Below are positions 17,443 to 25,800 of a stretch of 64,000 nt of DNA, piece after piece. Location: contig DASSCU010000017.1 in assembly GCA_035697485.1 (NCBI GenBank), positions 124,001-188,000 of the forward strand, given 5' to 3'. The notes below the pieces were generated by a model. It saw only the letters and a program-made list of their open reading frames with translations. It did no database searches and was not told the DNA's origin. How positions within the stretch are numbered: the first letter of the stretch is position 1; every line of letters starts with the position of its first letter. The stretch comes from Actinomycetota bacterium. GTDB taxonomy: Bacteria > Actinomycetota > UBA4738 > HRBIN12. The position numbers and the translations under genes were made by a program.

Positions 17443-18339
17443 TCAGCCGAGCGAACCGAGCGCCCCGCCGAGCGTCTCGATCGAGGCCTCCGTGATCGGG
17501 TCGACGACGAGGATCACCTCGTCGGCGCCGGCCCGCCCCATCGCCTCGATCGCCTCCGCGATCGCGGCCGGCGGACCGGTGACCGGCGGAGCGCTCGGGT
17601 CGAGCGGGCGTTCTTGGGTGCTCGGGTCGAGGGCCACCAGCAGGCAGACGCTGCGCTCGATCCCAGCGGGGTCGCGGCCCACGTCGCGCGCGATCGCGTC
17701 GATCTCGGCGTTGCGCATCGCGAACCCGTCGGGGGAGTTTCCGTACCAGTCGAACCAGGTGTTCCACGCGTCGACGTGGGGGAGCGCCGCGGTGAGCACC
17801 CGGCGGCCCGTGCTTCCGATCATCAGCCGGGGCCGGCGTAGGGGCTGCGGCAACAACACCGCGTCGTCGACCTGCACGTGCTCGCCGCGCATCGTGACCC
17901 GCTCCCCCGATACGAGGCGACGGATCACCTCGAACGATTCCTCGAACCGCGAGGCTCGCCGGTCGAACGGGAAGCCGAACGCCCGGAACTCGACCTCGTT
18001 CCATCCAGCGCCGAGCGCGAGCACGAACCGTCCGCCCGAGATCTCGTCGACGGTGGCTGCCTGCTTCGCGAGCATCGCGGGCGCGTGGAACCCCGCGCAC
18101 GCGACCAGGGGACCGAGCGCCACCCGCTCGGTCGCCGCCGCGATCGCGGCGAGGGTCGTCCACGCCTCCCACGGCCCTCGCTCGGGCCGCCCGTCCCCGC
18201 GGTAGAGCAGGTGATCGCCCACCCAGACCGAGTCGAACCCGACCCGCTCGGCCGCCCGGGCCATCGCGACGTACTCCCGCCACCGCACCTCGCGCTCGAC
18301 CTCGGGGAGCTGCACGCCGACACGGATCGATCTCGCCAC
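17443..18339 (-). CDS. LLM-class (F420-type) flavin/deazaflavin oxidoreductase
   Basis: A 298-aa bacterial-luciferase-like TIM barrel. Visible family landmarks are VGFDSVWVGDHLL, RVALGPLVACAGFHAPAMLAK, GGRFVLALGAGWNEVEFRAFG, and LRRPRLMIGSTGRRVL. The GAGWNEVE block is typical of actinomycete F420-dependent members, although FMN cannot be excluded. It probably oxidises or reduces an organic substrate in the nearby catabolic island. It converges with the flavoprotein gene (9-bp gap) and lies just after the MFS gene on the same strand. The GTG start is 6 nt from TAGGCT, so it probably has its own leaderless mRNA. Confidence 0.88.
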   Translation of the reverse strand: MARSIRVGVQLPEVEREVRWREYVAMARAAERVGFDSVWVGDHLLYRGDGRPERGPWEAWTTLAAIAAATERVALGPLVACAGFHAPAMLAKQAATVDEISGGRFVLALGAGWNEVEFRAFGFPFDRRASRFEESFEVIRRLVSGERVTMRGEHVQVDDAVLLPQPLRRPRLMIGSTGRRVLTAALPHVDAWNTWFDWYGNSPDGFAMRNAEIDAIARDVGRDPAGIERSVCLLVALDPSTQERPLDPSAPPVTGPPAAIAEAIEAMGRAGADEVILVVDPITEASIETLGGALGSLG

Positions 18340-18345
18340 GGTGCG

Positions 18346-18351
18346 AGCCTA
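18346..18351 (-). promoter_or_regulatory. -10 box of the LLM gene (TAGGCT)
   Basis: Minus-strand TAGGCT, 6 nt before the GTG at 18339, in the gap after the MFS gene. Confidence 0.5.
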
Positions 18352-19761
18352 AGCGGTCTCCGAGGACGCGGTCGTCCGACCCGACGGGATGCGGGGGGTG
18401 ATGGCCAGGAGCGCGAGGGCGGCGGCGAGCGCGAGCGCGAACGCGCCGCCGAGCCCGGCGCGCAGGGGCGCATCGAGCGCGTCGGACAGCGCGATCGCCG
18501 CGCCGCCGAGCCCGGCGCCGGTCGCAACGCCCAGCATGTCCATCAGCAGCACGGCGGAGAGCTCCTCGCCCTCCTCCCCCGACTCCGAGACCCGCATCGC
18601 TGCGAGCGGGATCGTGGCGAACGCGATGCCCATGCCGACCCCGACCACGCCCCACCCCAGGTAGGCGACCGCGAGCGGTACCTGGAGCCACAACGTGCTC
18701 GCGACCGCGGCCTGTCCGACGAACAGCAGCGTGGTGCCCACGCCGACGAGCCATCCGAGCGGGCGGTCGCCGGCGTGGTTCGACTGCCAGAGGGCGCCCA
18801 GCGCCCATGTCACCGTCGCGATGGTGATCGCGAGCCCGGCCGCGCCGAGCGAGAGCCCTCGGATCCTCGTCAGCATCAGGGTGAGGAACGCGTCCATCGC
18901 GAGGAACGACACCGACAGCAGGAACGCGCTCGCCGCGATCGCACCGTGTCCCGGAGCGGCCCGGAACGTGCCCCGCGGAGCGATGTGGCGGAGCGCTGGC
19001 ACCCCGATCGCCAGCCCGACGGCCACGGCGACCGGCACCCACCATGCGAACGCCGTGATCGAGGCGAACACGAACCCGGCGCCCACCATGAGTTGGATCG
19101 GCCAGCGCAGCGAGATCGCGGGCCCGCTCGACTCGGGGCGCGGTACCAGATCGAGCACGGGTGTGATCATCGCCCACGTCGCAAGCAGCACGGGGATCGG
19201 TGCGACGAACGCCCAGCGCCACCCGACCGTGCTGGCGATCGTGGCGCCCACGGGCGGGCCGACCAGCCCCGGCAGGATCCACATCGTGGCGAGCAGGGCG
19301 AGCACCCTCGGTCGCAGCGCGTCGGGGTACGTCTTCGCGACCGTCCCGAGCGACAACGCGTAGAGCCCACCCCCACCGGCGCCCTGCAGGAACTGCCCCA
19401 TGAGAAGCACCGGCATCGTCGGCGCCGTCGCCGACACGAGCAGGCCGGTGGCGAAGATCGTGAGCACGGGGACGAGCACGGCCTTCGTGCCGAACCGGTC
19501 GATCGCCCGGCCCACGATCGGGATGGAGGCGATCGTCGCGAGGCTCGAGGCCGTGAACACGAGACCGTAGAGCTGCACCATGCCCAGGTCACCTCGGACG
19601 TCGGGCATGATCGTCGCAACGATGAGCACCTGCACCGCGACCAAGGCTTCGAGCAGCAAGAGCCCTGCCGTGAGCCGGCCCCGGCGGCCGCGGAAGACCT
19701 CGCGCCACGGAGCGGTGCCCGCCGATGGCGGCGGGGCGGGGGTCGTCTCGTCGGGCCTCAC
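18349..19761 (-). CDS. MFS transporter, DHA2-like
   Basis: A 470-aa major-facilitator protein with 12 or more hydrophobic helices. IVGRAIDRFGTKAVL is the loop 2-3 motif A (G-x3-D-R-x-G). LMGQFLQGAGGGGLYALSLG and LLATMWILPGLVGPPVGATI are typical of drug/proton antiporters (motif C in helix 5). The N-terminal 25 residues are a Pro-rich cytoplasmic tail. The substrate is unknown. The position between the LLM oxidoreductase and the divergent dehydrogenase pair suggests import or export of a compound handled there. The GTG start has a TACACT box 6 nt upstream. Confidence 0.9.
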   Translation of the reverse strand: MRPDETTPAPPPSAGTAPWREVFRGRRGRLTAGLLLLEALVAVQVLIVATIMPDVRGDLGMVQLYGLVFTASSLATIASIPIVGRAIDRFGTKAVLVPVLTIFATGLLVSATAPTMPVLLMGQFLQGAGGGGLYALSLGTVAKTYPDALRPRVLALLATMWILPGLVGPPVGATIASTVGWRWAFVAPIPVLLATWAMITPVLDLVPRPESSGPAISLRWPIQLMVGAGFVFASITAFAWWVPVAVAVGLAIGVPALRHIAPRGTFRAAPGHGAIAASAFLLSVSFLAMDAFLTLMLTRIRGLSLGAAGLAITIATVTWALGALWQSNHAGDRPLGWLVGVGTTLLFVGQAAVASTLWLQVPLAVAYLGWGVVGVGMGIAFATIPLAAMRVSESGEEGEELSAVLLMDMLGVATGAGLGGAAIALSDALDAPLRAGLGGAFALALAAALALLAITPRIPSGRTTASSETA

Positions 19762-19767
19762 CGCTCG

Positions 19768-19773
19768 AGTGTA
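19768..19773 (-). promoter_or_regulatory. -10 box of the MFS gene (TACACT)
   Basis: Minus-strand TACACT, 6 nt before the GTG at 19761, in the divergent region shared with the dehydrogenase pair. Confidence 0.5.
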
Positions 19774-19865
19774 GGTGGCTGAGCCATAGGCCCCTCGACC
19801 GCCGGGTCCGAGGTCCGGTCCGGCCGGCGGTGGCCCCCTCGTAGGGTGGGAGTCGAGGAGGAGCG

Positions 19866-21014
19866 ATGGTTTCGACCGACGGTACGCCGCAGGGGATCGC
19901 GCCGCCCGTCGTCGGCCTTCCTCGCATGCACATGGAGGCCGGCGAGCGACGCGATTTCCTGCCGGAGTTCGTCGCGGCGGCCGATCGGGCAGGCGCGGGC
20001 GAGATCGTGCTCGAGCACGGGTACGGCAGCGGCATGGGGTTCGGCCCCGAGGCGTACCTCACGGCCTCCTCGAAGGTGCGGTTCGCCGACTACGCCGAGG
20101 TGTTGGCGAGCGACGTTGTCACGGTGATCCGCTGCCCCGGCGAGGCCGCGTTGCGCTCGATGCGTCCGGAGGCGCTGCTGATCACGATGCTGCACTACCC
20201 CACGCGACCGCGCCGCACCCGGCTGGTCGCGAACCTCGGGCTGCGCGCGATCTCGCTCGACGGCGTCGTCGACGACCTCGGTCGGCGCCAGGTGGAGAAC
20301 CTGGAGGCGGTCGGATGGAACGGCGTGCGCCTCGCGTTCGTGGAGATCGCGAGGATGCATCCGCACTTCGCCCATCCCAGTCGCCGCCCGTTGCGCGTGA
20401 CATGCCTCGGTGCCGGCGCGGTCGGCGCCCATGCGGTCCGCGCCGCGACGCGCTACGGCGATCCGGAGCTGCGGGCCGAGCTGGCCGCGCACGATGTGCC
20501 GGGAGTGGAGGTCACCGTCGTCGATTTCGACCTCACGCGGCACGAGGACTACCTGCTCGGCCGCCTCGAGGTCACCGACCTGTTGATCGATGCCACGCAG
20601 CGTCTCGACGCGACCCGGCCGATCGTGCCGAACCCGTGGATCGCGGCGCTGCCGGCCGACGCCGTGATCCTGGACCTCGCCGTCGACCCGTACGACTTCA
20701 CGGTGGATCCGCCGCGCACCAAGGGCATCGAAGGCGTCCCCCACGGGAACCTCGACCGGTACGTCTTCCCCGTCGACGATCCCGCGTGGGACGAGTTGGA
20801 TCACGGCATCGACACGCGGCAGCGGCGACTCGCCCTGTCGTGCTACGCGTGGCCGGGCATCGAGCCGGCGGACTGCATGCGCGTGTACGGTCGCCAGATC
20901 GAGCCCGTGGTCGCCGTCGCGCTCCGTGTGCCGGTCGACCGGCTCGACGTCGAAAGCGCCGATCCGCAGGAGCGGGCGGTCGCCCACGCGGAGCTGAGGA
21001 GGTGGCTCGCGTGA
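19866..21014 (+). CDS. Alanine dehydrogenase/PNT-family NAD(P)-dependent protein, copy 1
   Basis: A 382-aa protein. The N-terminal AlaDH/PNT domain starts with GLPRMHMEAGERRDFLP, which corresponds to the RVALTP substrate-loop region of alanine dehydrogenase, followed by LEHGYGSGMGFGPEAYL. A Rossmann motif, VTCLGAGAVGAHAV, lies near residue 180. Relatives include alanine, lysine and saccharopine dehydrogenases and carboxyethyl-ornithine synthase. The substrate is probably an amino or N-alkyl-amino acid. The ATG at 19866 follows GAGGAGGAG. The stop overlaps the GTG of the second copy by 4 nt, so the two form an operon and perhaps a hetero-oligomer. Confidence 0.82.
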   Translation: MVSTDGTPQGIAPPVVGLPRMHMEAGERRDFLPEFVAAADRAGAGEIVLEHGYGSGMGFGPEAYLTASSKVRFADYAEVLASDVVTVIRCPGEAALRSMRPEALLITMLHYPTRPRRTRLVANLGLRAISLDGVVDDLGRRQVENLEAVGWNGVRLAFVEIARMHPHFAHPSRRPLRVTCLGAGAVGAHAVRAATRYGDPELRAELAAHDVPGVEVTVVDFDLTRHEDYLLGRLEVTDLLIDATQRLDATRPIVPNPWIAALPADAVILDLAVDPYDFTVDPPRTKGIEGVPHGNLDRYVFPVDDPAWDELDHGIDTRQRRLALSCYAWPGIEPADCMRVYGRQIEPVVAVALRVPVDRLDVESADPQERAVAHAELRRWLA

Positions 21015-22135
21015 CGGTGCCGAGCCTCGGTCTGCCGCGCATGCACAAGGAAGCGGGCGAGCGGCGCGACTTCCTGCCGGGCCTCGTCGCCGCGGTCGTC
21101 GACCTCGGGGGCCGCATCGTCGTCGAGGGCGGCATCGGCTCGGGCATGGGCTATTCCGACGTGGACTACCTGGGCGTGGGTCCGAACGTGGCGGTCGGAT
21201 CGAACGAGGACGCCTTCGCCCAGGACGTGGTGCTGGTGCTGCGTGCTCCCGAGGACCGGCTGCACCTGATGCGGCGAGGCGCGGTGCTCGTGTCGATGCT
21301 GCACTTCCCGACCCGGCCGCGCCGGGTCGCGCGGCTCATGGAGCTCGGCCTCGACGCGATCTCGCTCGACCTGCTCACCGACGACATCGGCCATCGGCTC
21401 GTGGTCGACGGCCGTGACGTCGCGTGGAACGGGCTCGAGGCCGCGTTCGACGTGTTGGAGCGCCAGTGGCCGGAGTTCGCGGAGCCCACACGGCGGCCCA
21501 TCAGGGTGACCGTGCTCGGCGCCGGCGCAATCGGCAAGGACGCCGTCGAGGCGGCGACGAAGTACGGGAGCCTCGAGCGCGCCCAGCGTCTGGCGCACCT
21601 TCCTGGGGTGGAGGTGACCACGGTCGGCCGCAACCTCACGGGGCGCGCGGAGTACATGAAGGAGCGCTTGTCCGTCACCGACGTGCTCGTCGACTCGACC
21701 CAGCGGCACGACCCGAGCGTGCCCCTGGTGCCGAACGCGTGGCTCGCCCGCCTGCCCGAGCACGCCGTCGTCTGCGACCTCGTGGTCGATCCGTACCTCC
21801 TGCACGAATCCCCGCCAACGGTGCGCGGCATCGAGGGCATCCCGCAGGGCAACCTCGACCGGTGGACCTTCGGGCCTGACGACCCGGCGTGGAACGACGT
21901 GCCCGAGGAGGTGGACCGCGCTCACCGGCGGTGGGTCGTGTCGTGCTACTCGTGGCCGGGGGTGCATCCCCACGCGTGCATGGAGCTCTACGGTCACCAG
22001 CTGGCGCCGTTGCTCCGAACCCTGCTCCGTGCAGCGGGGATGGGGGAGCTCTCGCGCGAGGGGGAGTACCACGAGCGGGCGTTGTGGCGCGCGAGCCTCC
22101 GGTCGTGGGTCGGCATGCACGCAGCCGTGGTCTGA
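21011..22135 (+). CDS. Alanine dehydrogenase/PNT-family NAD(P)-dependent protein, copy 2
   Basis: A 374-aa paralogue of the preceding gene with the same architecture. It starts at GLPRMHKEAGERRDFLP, then VEGGIGSGMGYSDVDYL, and the dinucleotide motif is VTVLGAGAIGKDAVEAATKYG near residue 165. Conserved tails such as GIEGIPQGNLDRWTF and VVSCYSWPGVHPHACMELYG match GIEGVPHGNLDRYVF and ALSCYAWPGIEPADCMRVYG in copy 1. It starts at a GTG inside the stop codon of copy 1 (GTGA). The C-terminus is extended by about 20 residues. The substrate is unknown, as for copy 1. Confidence 0.82.
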   Translation: MTVPSLGLPRMHKEAGERRDFLPGLVAAVVDLGGRIVVEGGIGSGMGYSDVDYLGVGPNVAVGSNEDAFAQDVVLVLRAPEDRLHLMRRGAVLVSMLHFPTRPRRVARLMELGLDAISLDLLTDDIGHRLVVDGRDVAWNGLEAAFDVLERQWPEFAEPTRRPIRVTVLGAGAIGKDAVEAATKYGSLERAQRLAHLPGVEVTTVGRNLTGRAEYMKERLSVTDVLVDSTQRHDPSVPLVPNAWLARLPEHAVVCDLVVDPYLLHESPPTVRGIEGIPQGNLDRWTFGPDDPAWNDVPEEVDRAHRRWVVSCYSWPGVHPHACMELYGHQLAPLLRTLLRAAGMGELSREGEYHERALWRASLRSWVGMHAAVV

Positions 22136-22144
22136 CGCGGCGTG

Positions 22145-22993
22145 TCACACGTCGATCTCGGCGCCCTCGGCAGCCACGATGCACCGGTCGGGCTCGACGG
22201 GCCACCCGGACAGCACCTCGCCGCGCATCGCATCGAGCTGGTCGTCGTCGTGGTCGGGGTGATGGTGGAACATCATGAGACGGTCCACCTCGGCCCGGCG
22301 TGCGAACGCCGCCACGTGGGCGACGCTCGGATGGCCCCAGCCGACGTGCGCGGCGTACTCCTCCACCGTGTACTGACAGTCGTGGATCAACAGGTCGGCG
22401 CGGTGGGCGAGCGCGTATCCCGAGATCCAGCTCGTGCCGGCGGCGTCGAGATCGGTGCCGAGCGCCGGCTCATGATCGGTCACGTACGCGAGCGTGCGGC
22501 CGTCCGACTCGAGCCGGTACCCGACGGTGGCGCCCGGGTGCAGGATCGGCTGCGCCGAGACCTCGATCGACCCGATCGTCCACGGCTCGCGTGGCGCGTC
22601 GTGGAAGCTCACCCGTGCGGGGACCTCGGTCAGGTGCACGGGGAACAGCGGCGGCGAGAAGTACGTGGCGATGCGCTCGTCGAGCGAGGCGATGGGCGAG
22701 GGCGGCCCCCAGATGTGCAGCTCCATCTCCGGCGACCAGATCGGCGCGAACATCCCGAGGCCCTCGAGGTGGTCGACGTGCAAGTGGGTGAGAAGCAGGT
22801 CGACCCTGCGCGTGGGGTCGGCGTCCCCCATCAGCGACTCACCCAGCGGACGTGCGCCGGTGCCCGCATCGAGCACGATCACTTCGCCGTGGTCGCCCCG
22901 GACCTCGACGCACGACGTGTTCCCGCCGTAGCGGATCGTCTCCGGCCCGGGCGCAGCGATCGAGCCCCGGCACCCCCAGATGCGCACCTGCAC
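22145..22993 (-). CDS. MBL-fold metallo-hydrolase
   Basis: A 282-aa metallo-beta-lactamase-fold protein with the metal motif THLHVDHLEG (H-x-H-x-D-H), a further His in ILHPGA, Asp in TDHEP and His in FHHHPDHDD near the C-terminus. The N-terminal GCRGSIAAPGPETIRYGGNTSCVEV is typical of the PhnP/RNase Z-like phosphodiesterase group and of cyclic-nucleotide phosphodiesterase relatives. The GTG start abuts the stop of the upstream PAS gene, with GGAG inside that gene as its binding site. The two are co-transcribed, which hints that a PAS-sensed signal and a hydrolytic output belong together. Confidence 0.88.
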   Translation of the reverse strand: MQVRIWGCRGSIAAPGPETIRYGGNTSCVEVRGDHGEVIVLDAGTGARPLGESLMGDADPTRRVDLLLTHLHVDHLEGLGMFAPIWSPEMELHIWGPPSPIASLDERIATYFSPPLFPVHLTEVPARVSFHDAPREPWTIGSIEVSAQPILHPGATVGYRLESDGRTLAYVTDHEPALGTDLDAAGTSWISGYALAHRADLLIHDCQYTVEEYAAHVGWGHPSVAHVAAFARRAEVDRLMMFHHHPDHDDDQLDAMRGEVLSGWPVEPDRCIVAAEGAEIDV

Positions 22994-23410
22994 CTATCGC
23001 TCCGCGTCCTCGGGGGTCTCCCAGAAGATCGCGATCGAGCCCAGGCATTCGTCCTCGTGGGCGAAGAGCGGGAAGGCGGTCACCTCGATGCGACGCTCGG
23101 TGCCGTCGACGCTGCGGATCCGCATCATGCGATGGTCGGGGTGGCGTTCGCGGATCGCCACGGCGAGCGGAAGATCGGTGAGCCCGACGGGGTTGCCGTC
23201 GTCGTCCGACGGGGCGAACAAGGTGCCCCATTCCTCCGCCGCCATGCCGGCACCCTCGATGTAGCGGCGACCGAGCACGCGCTCGGCGGCCTCGTTGAAA
23301 TAGATCACCGTGCCGCGGACGTCGACGAGGAAGACCGGTGTCGCGAGGCGGGAGGCGAAGTCGCGCGCGAGGATCAGCACGAGGTGGTGCTGCGCAGCCT
23401 GGGTCGCCAT
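22994..23410 (-). CDS. Single-domain PAS protein
   Basis: A 138-aa protein that is essentially one PAS domain: FASRLATPVFLVDVRGTVIYFNEAAERVLGRRY, then MMRIRSVDGTERRIEVTAFPLF and GSIAIFWE. It has no kinase, GGDEF or DNA-binding output. The ligand or cofactor is not evident. It is the first gene of a two-gene unit with the MBL hydrolase. The ATG at 23410 lies 7 nt from TAGGCT and is probably leaderless. Free-standing PAS domains usually act by binding a partner protein. Confidence 0.85.
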   Translation of the reverse strand: MATQAAQHHLVLILARDFASRLATPVFLVDVRGTVIYFNEAAERVLGRRYIEGAGMAAEEWGTLFAPSDDDGNPVGLTDLPLAVAIRERHPDHRMMRIRSVDGTERRIEVTAFPLFAHEDECLGSIAIFWETPEDAER

Positions 23411-23417
23411 GGCATCC

Positions 23418-23423
23418 AGCCTA
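23418..23423 (-). promoter_or_regulatory. -10 box of the PAS-MBL operon (TAGGCT)
   Basis: Minus-strand TAGGCT, 7 nt before the ATG at 23410. It overlaps the end of the upstream hydrolase gene. Confidence 0.5.
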
Positions 23424-24266
23424 GCCCGCGACGGCGTCCCGAGCGAACCAGCTCGCGACCGGCTGGAACCCCGAACGCAGCAGGAACTGGTGCCCGCCGT
23501 CGTCGAGCATGCGCCGCTCGGCGTGCGGCAGCACCCGCGCCCAGGCCGCCTGCGCCCGGGTCGACACCGTTCGATCGTCGCGGGCGTTGATCAGCAACGT
23601 GGCCGTCGATCCGTCGACGGCCCGGAGTCCCTCGATCTCCTGCTCCAGGTCGGGATCCGACCACAGCGACCACATCGTCCATGCGCGCGCGCGGACCGAC
23701 TGCCGGCCGAAGTCGACGACCACCTCGGTGGGATAGCCGCGCGCGAGTCCGATCGGCACCGCGAGCGCCGGCCACGCGGCGCGTGCCACCCGAGCCGCCG
23801 CACGCCGCGTGGATGACGGCCGCAGGTCCGCCTGCGAGCGGAAGTCCATCGCGGTGCCGTCGGGGAACGGCGATGCTGCCATCGCGAGCTTCACGACGAG
23901 ATCGGGGTGCCGTGACGTCCAGAGCGCCGCGAGCACGCCGCCGAGCGAGTGACCGACCAGGCGCACCGGCCCCTCGCCGACGAAGGCCGCGACGACAGCG
24001 TCGAGGTCCTCCAGGAGGAGCGCCCGGTCGATCGGGTCCTCGGGCGCGTCCGAGCGGCCGAAGCCCGGTAGGTCGGGCGCGACGATCGTCGCGCGACCGC
24101 CGATGCGGTCGGCGAGGCCCTGCCAGTAGCGGCCCGATCCGCCGAGGCCGTGCACCGCCACCACTGCCGGACCGTGGCCTGCCCGCCACACGCGGAGGCG
24201 GCCCCACGGTCGGTCGAGCCAGGAACCGTGGAGCGTCGTCGAGGAGCGGTCCTCGCGGGCGGGCAT
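23421..24266 (-). CDS. Alpha/beta-fold hydrolase
   Basis: A 281-aa alpha/beta hydrolase. The oxyanion region is VVAVHGLGGSGRYW, the nucleophile elbow is VGHSLGG (Ser near residue 102), the acid is in LLINARDDRTV (near residue 230), and the His is in LDDGGHQFL (near residue 258). A lid insertion lies between strands 6 and 7. It belongs to the esterase/epoxide-hydrolase/C-C hydrolase superfamily and the substrate is open. Its gene lies between the PAS operon and the divergent MttB-like gene. Confidence 0.88.
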   Translation of the reverse strand: MPAREDRSSTTLHGSWLDRPWGRLRVWRAGHGPAVVAVHGLGGSGRYWQGLADRIGGRATIVAPDLPGFGRSDAPEDPIDRALLLEDLDAVVAAFVGEGPVRLVGHSLGGVLAALWTSRHPDLVVKLAMAASPFPDGTAMDFRSQADLRPSSTRRAAARVARAAWPALAVPIGLARGYPTEVVVDFGRQSVRARAWTMWSLWSDPDLEQEIEGLRAVDGSTATLLINARDDRTVSTRAQAAWARVLPHAERRMLDDGGHQFLLRSGFQPVASWFARDAVAG

Positions 24267-24358
24267 CGACCTATCTTGCGTGCTCGCGGGCCGAACGCCC
24301 CGCGCGGCACGGGTCCTGCGCCGTTCCCGCGCTCGGGATGCGAGGTCAGACTTCGCCC

Positions 24359-25795
24359 ATGACGGCCATACGACTGAACCCGTTGACCGATCCCGAGCTG
24401 CAGCGTCTGCACGACGCTGCGCTGGAGGTGCTGCTCGATCCCGGCGCGCGAATCATGACCGAGCCGGCACGCGAGCTGCTCGTCCGCAACGGGGCGACGC
24501 AGGAAGGCGACGACCTGGTGCGGATCCCCGGCGAGCTCGTCGCCAGGGCCCTCGAGACTGCCCCGTCGAGGTTCACGATCTTCGATCGCGCGGGGGAGCC
24601 TGCGCTCGACCTCGGCGCGGGGAACGTGTACGTGGGCGCCGGCGTCACGAACCTGAACTACCTCGACCCCCGAGACCGGCAGGTGAAGGACTTCACGCTC
24701 GAGGCGACCGCGGAGTCGACCCTGCTCGCCGATGCGCTCCCGAACCTCGACTTCGTCGCCACTCCGGGCGTTACGCGCCCGGGCGAGGACCTGCCGCTCG
24801 AGATCGTGAACCAGGAGGAGTTCTTCCGCATGGTCACGAACACCACCAAGCCGTTGATGGTGCTGATCGCCGGGGAGCCCGAGCTCCGCGACATCTACGA
24901 CATGGCCGAGCTGGTCGCCGGGGGTGCGGATGAGCTCAGGCGCCGCCCGTTCGTGATGCCGTACCTCAACTCGGTGTCGCCGCTGCTGTTCAATCCCGAG
25001 ACGCTCGACAAGCTGTTCCTCGCCGCGGATCGCGGCCTGCCGGCGTCCTGCCAGGCGGCGCCGCAGGTGGGGGCGACCGGCCCGGTGACGATCGCGGGCA
25101 CCCTCGTCGTGTCGGCGGCCGAGACCCTGATCGGACTCGTGCTGAGTCAGTTGCGGAACCCGGGCACGCCATTCATCAGCGGCACGGTGCCGTTCCTGAT
25201 GGACATGCGTTATGGCACGGTGACGGCCGGTGGACCCGATGGGCTGCGCTTCATGGTCGCGATGGCGCAACTCTGTCGGTGGTGGGGGCTGCCGTCGGTC
25301 GGCATGAGTTTCGGGGGAGACTCGAAAGATGCCGACGAGCAGGCGGCCCTCGAGGCTGGCTTCTACGGGTTCGGGACGGTGCTCGGCGGGGTCGATCTCG
25401 TGTTCGATGCCGGATGCGTCGAGGGCGGCCTGCTCTTCTCGCCCGAGCTGCTCGTGATCAGCGACGAGCTCGTCGGCATGACCCGGGCGGCCGTCGAGCC
25501 GATCGAAGTGAGCGACGAGACGATCGCGCTCGACGTGATCCGGGCGGTCGGTCCCGGGGAGGTGTTCCTGGGCGAGGACCACACCCTCGAGCACTTCCGG
25601 GAGCTCTGGACGCCACACGTGCTGTCGTGGGAGGGCCGCAAGGAGTGGAGCGATGCCGGAGCCAAGACCCTGCGCACGAAGGCTCGCGACCGCGTCTTCG
25701 ACGTCTGGCAGACCCACGAGGTGCCGCCGCTGCCCGACGAGGTACTGCGGGGCATGCGCCGGATCGTCGACTCGCGACTCGCCCCCATCGCTTGA
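24359..25795 (+). CDS. Trimethylamine-methyltransferase-family protein (MttB-like, non-pyrrolysine)
   Basis: A 478-aa protein of the MttB superfamily (COG5598-type). Typical stretches are LHDAALEVLLDPGARI, LDLGAGNVYVGAGVTNLNYLD, GLPASCQAAPQVGATGPVT and LPSVGMSFGGDSKDADEQAALEA. Members without pyrrolysine demethylate quaternary amines such as glycine betaine or proline betaine, passing the methyl group to a corrinoid protein. No in-frame TAG occurs, so no pyrrolysine. No corrinoid protein or activating protein is encoded in this window. The ATG at 24359 is chosen; an in-frame ATG at 24338 is possible. The flavoprotein at 15 kb would suit the next step if betaine is the substrate. Confidence 0.88.
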   Translation: MTAIRLNPLTDPELQRLHDAALEVLLDPGARIMTEPARELLVRNGATQEGDDLVRIPGELVARALETAPSRFTIFDRAGEPALDLGAGNVYVGAGVTNLNYLDPRDRQVKDFTLEATAESTLLADALPNLDFVATPGVTRPGEDLPLEIVNQEEFFRMVTNTTKPLMVLIAGEPELRDIYDMAELVAGGADELRRRPFVMPYLNSVSPLLFNPETLDKLFLAADRGLPASCQAAPQVGATGPVTIAGTLVVSAAETLIGLVLSQLRNPGTPFISGTVPFLMDMRYGTVTAGGPDGLRFMVAMAQLCRWWGLPSVGMSFGGDSKDADEQAALEAGFYGFGTVLGGVDLVFDAGCVEGGLLFSPELLVISDELVGMTRAAVEPIEVSDETIALDVIRAVGPGEVFLGEDHTLEHFRELWTPHVLSWEGRKEWSDAGAKTLRTKARDRVFDVWQTHEVPPLPDEVLRGMRRIVDSRLAPIA

Positions 25796-25800
25796 GTGGC

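Noticed and set aside
24359-25795. Possible pyrrolysine-containing MttB
   Set aside because: No in-frame TAG interrupts the frame and the usual pyrrolysine region reads straight through, so this is the non-Pyl branch.
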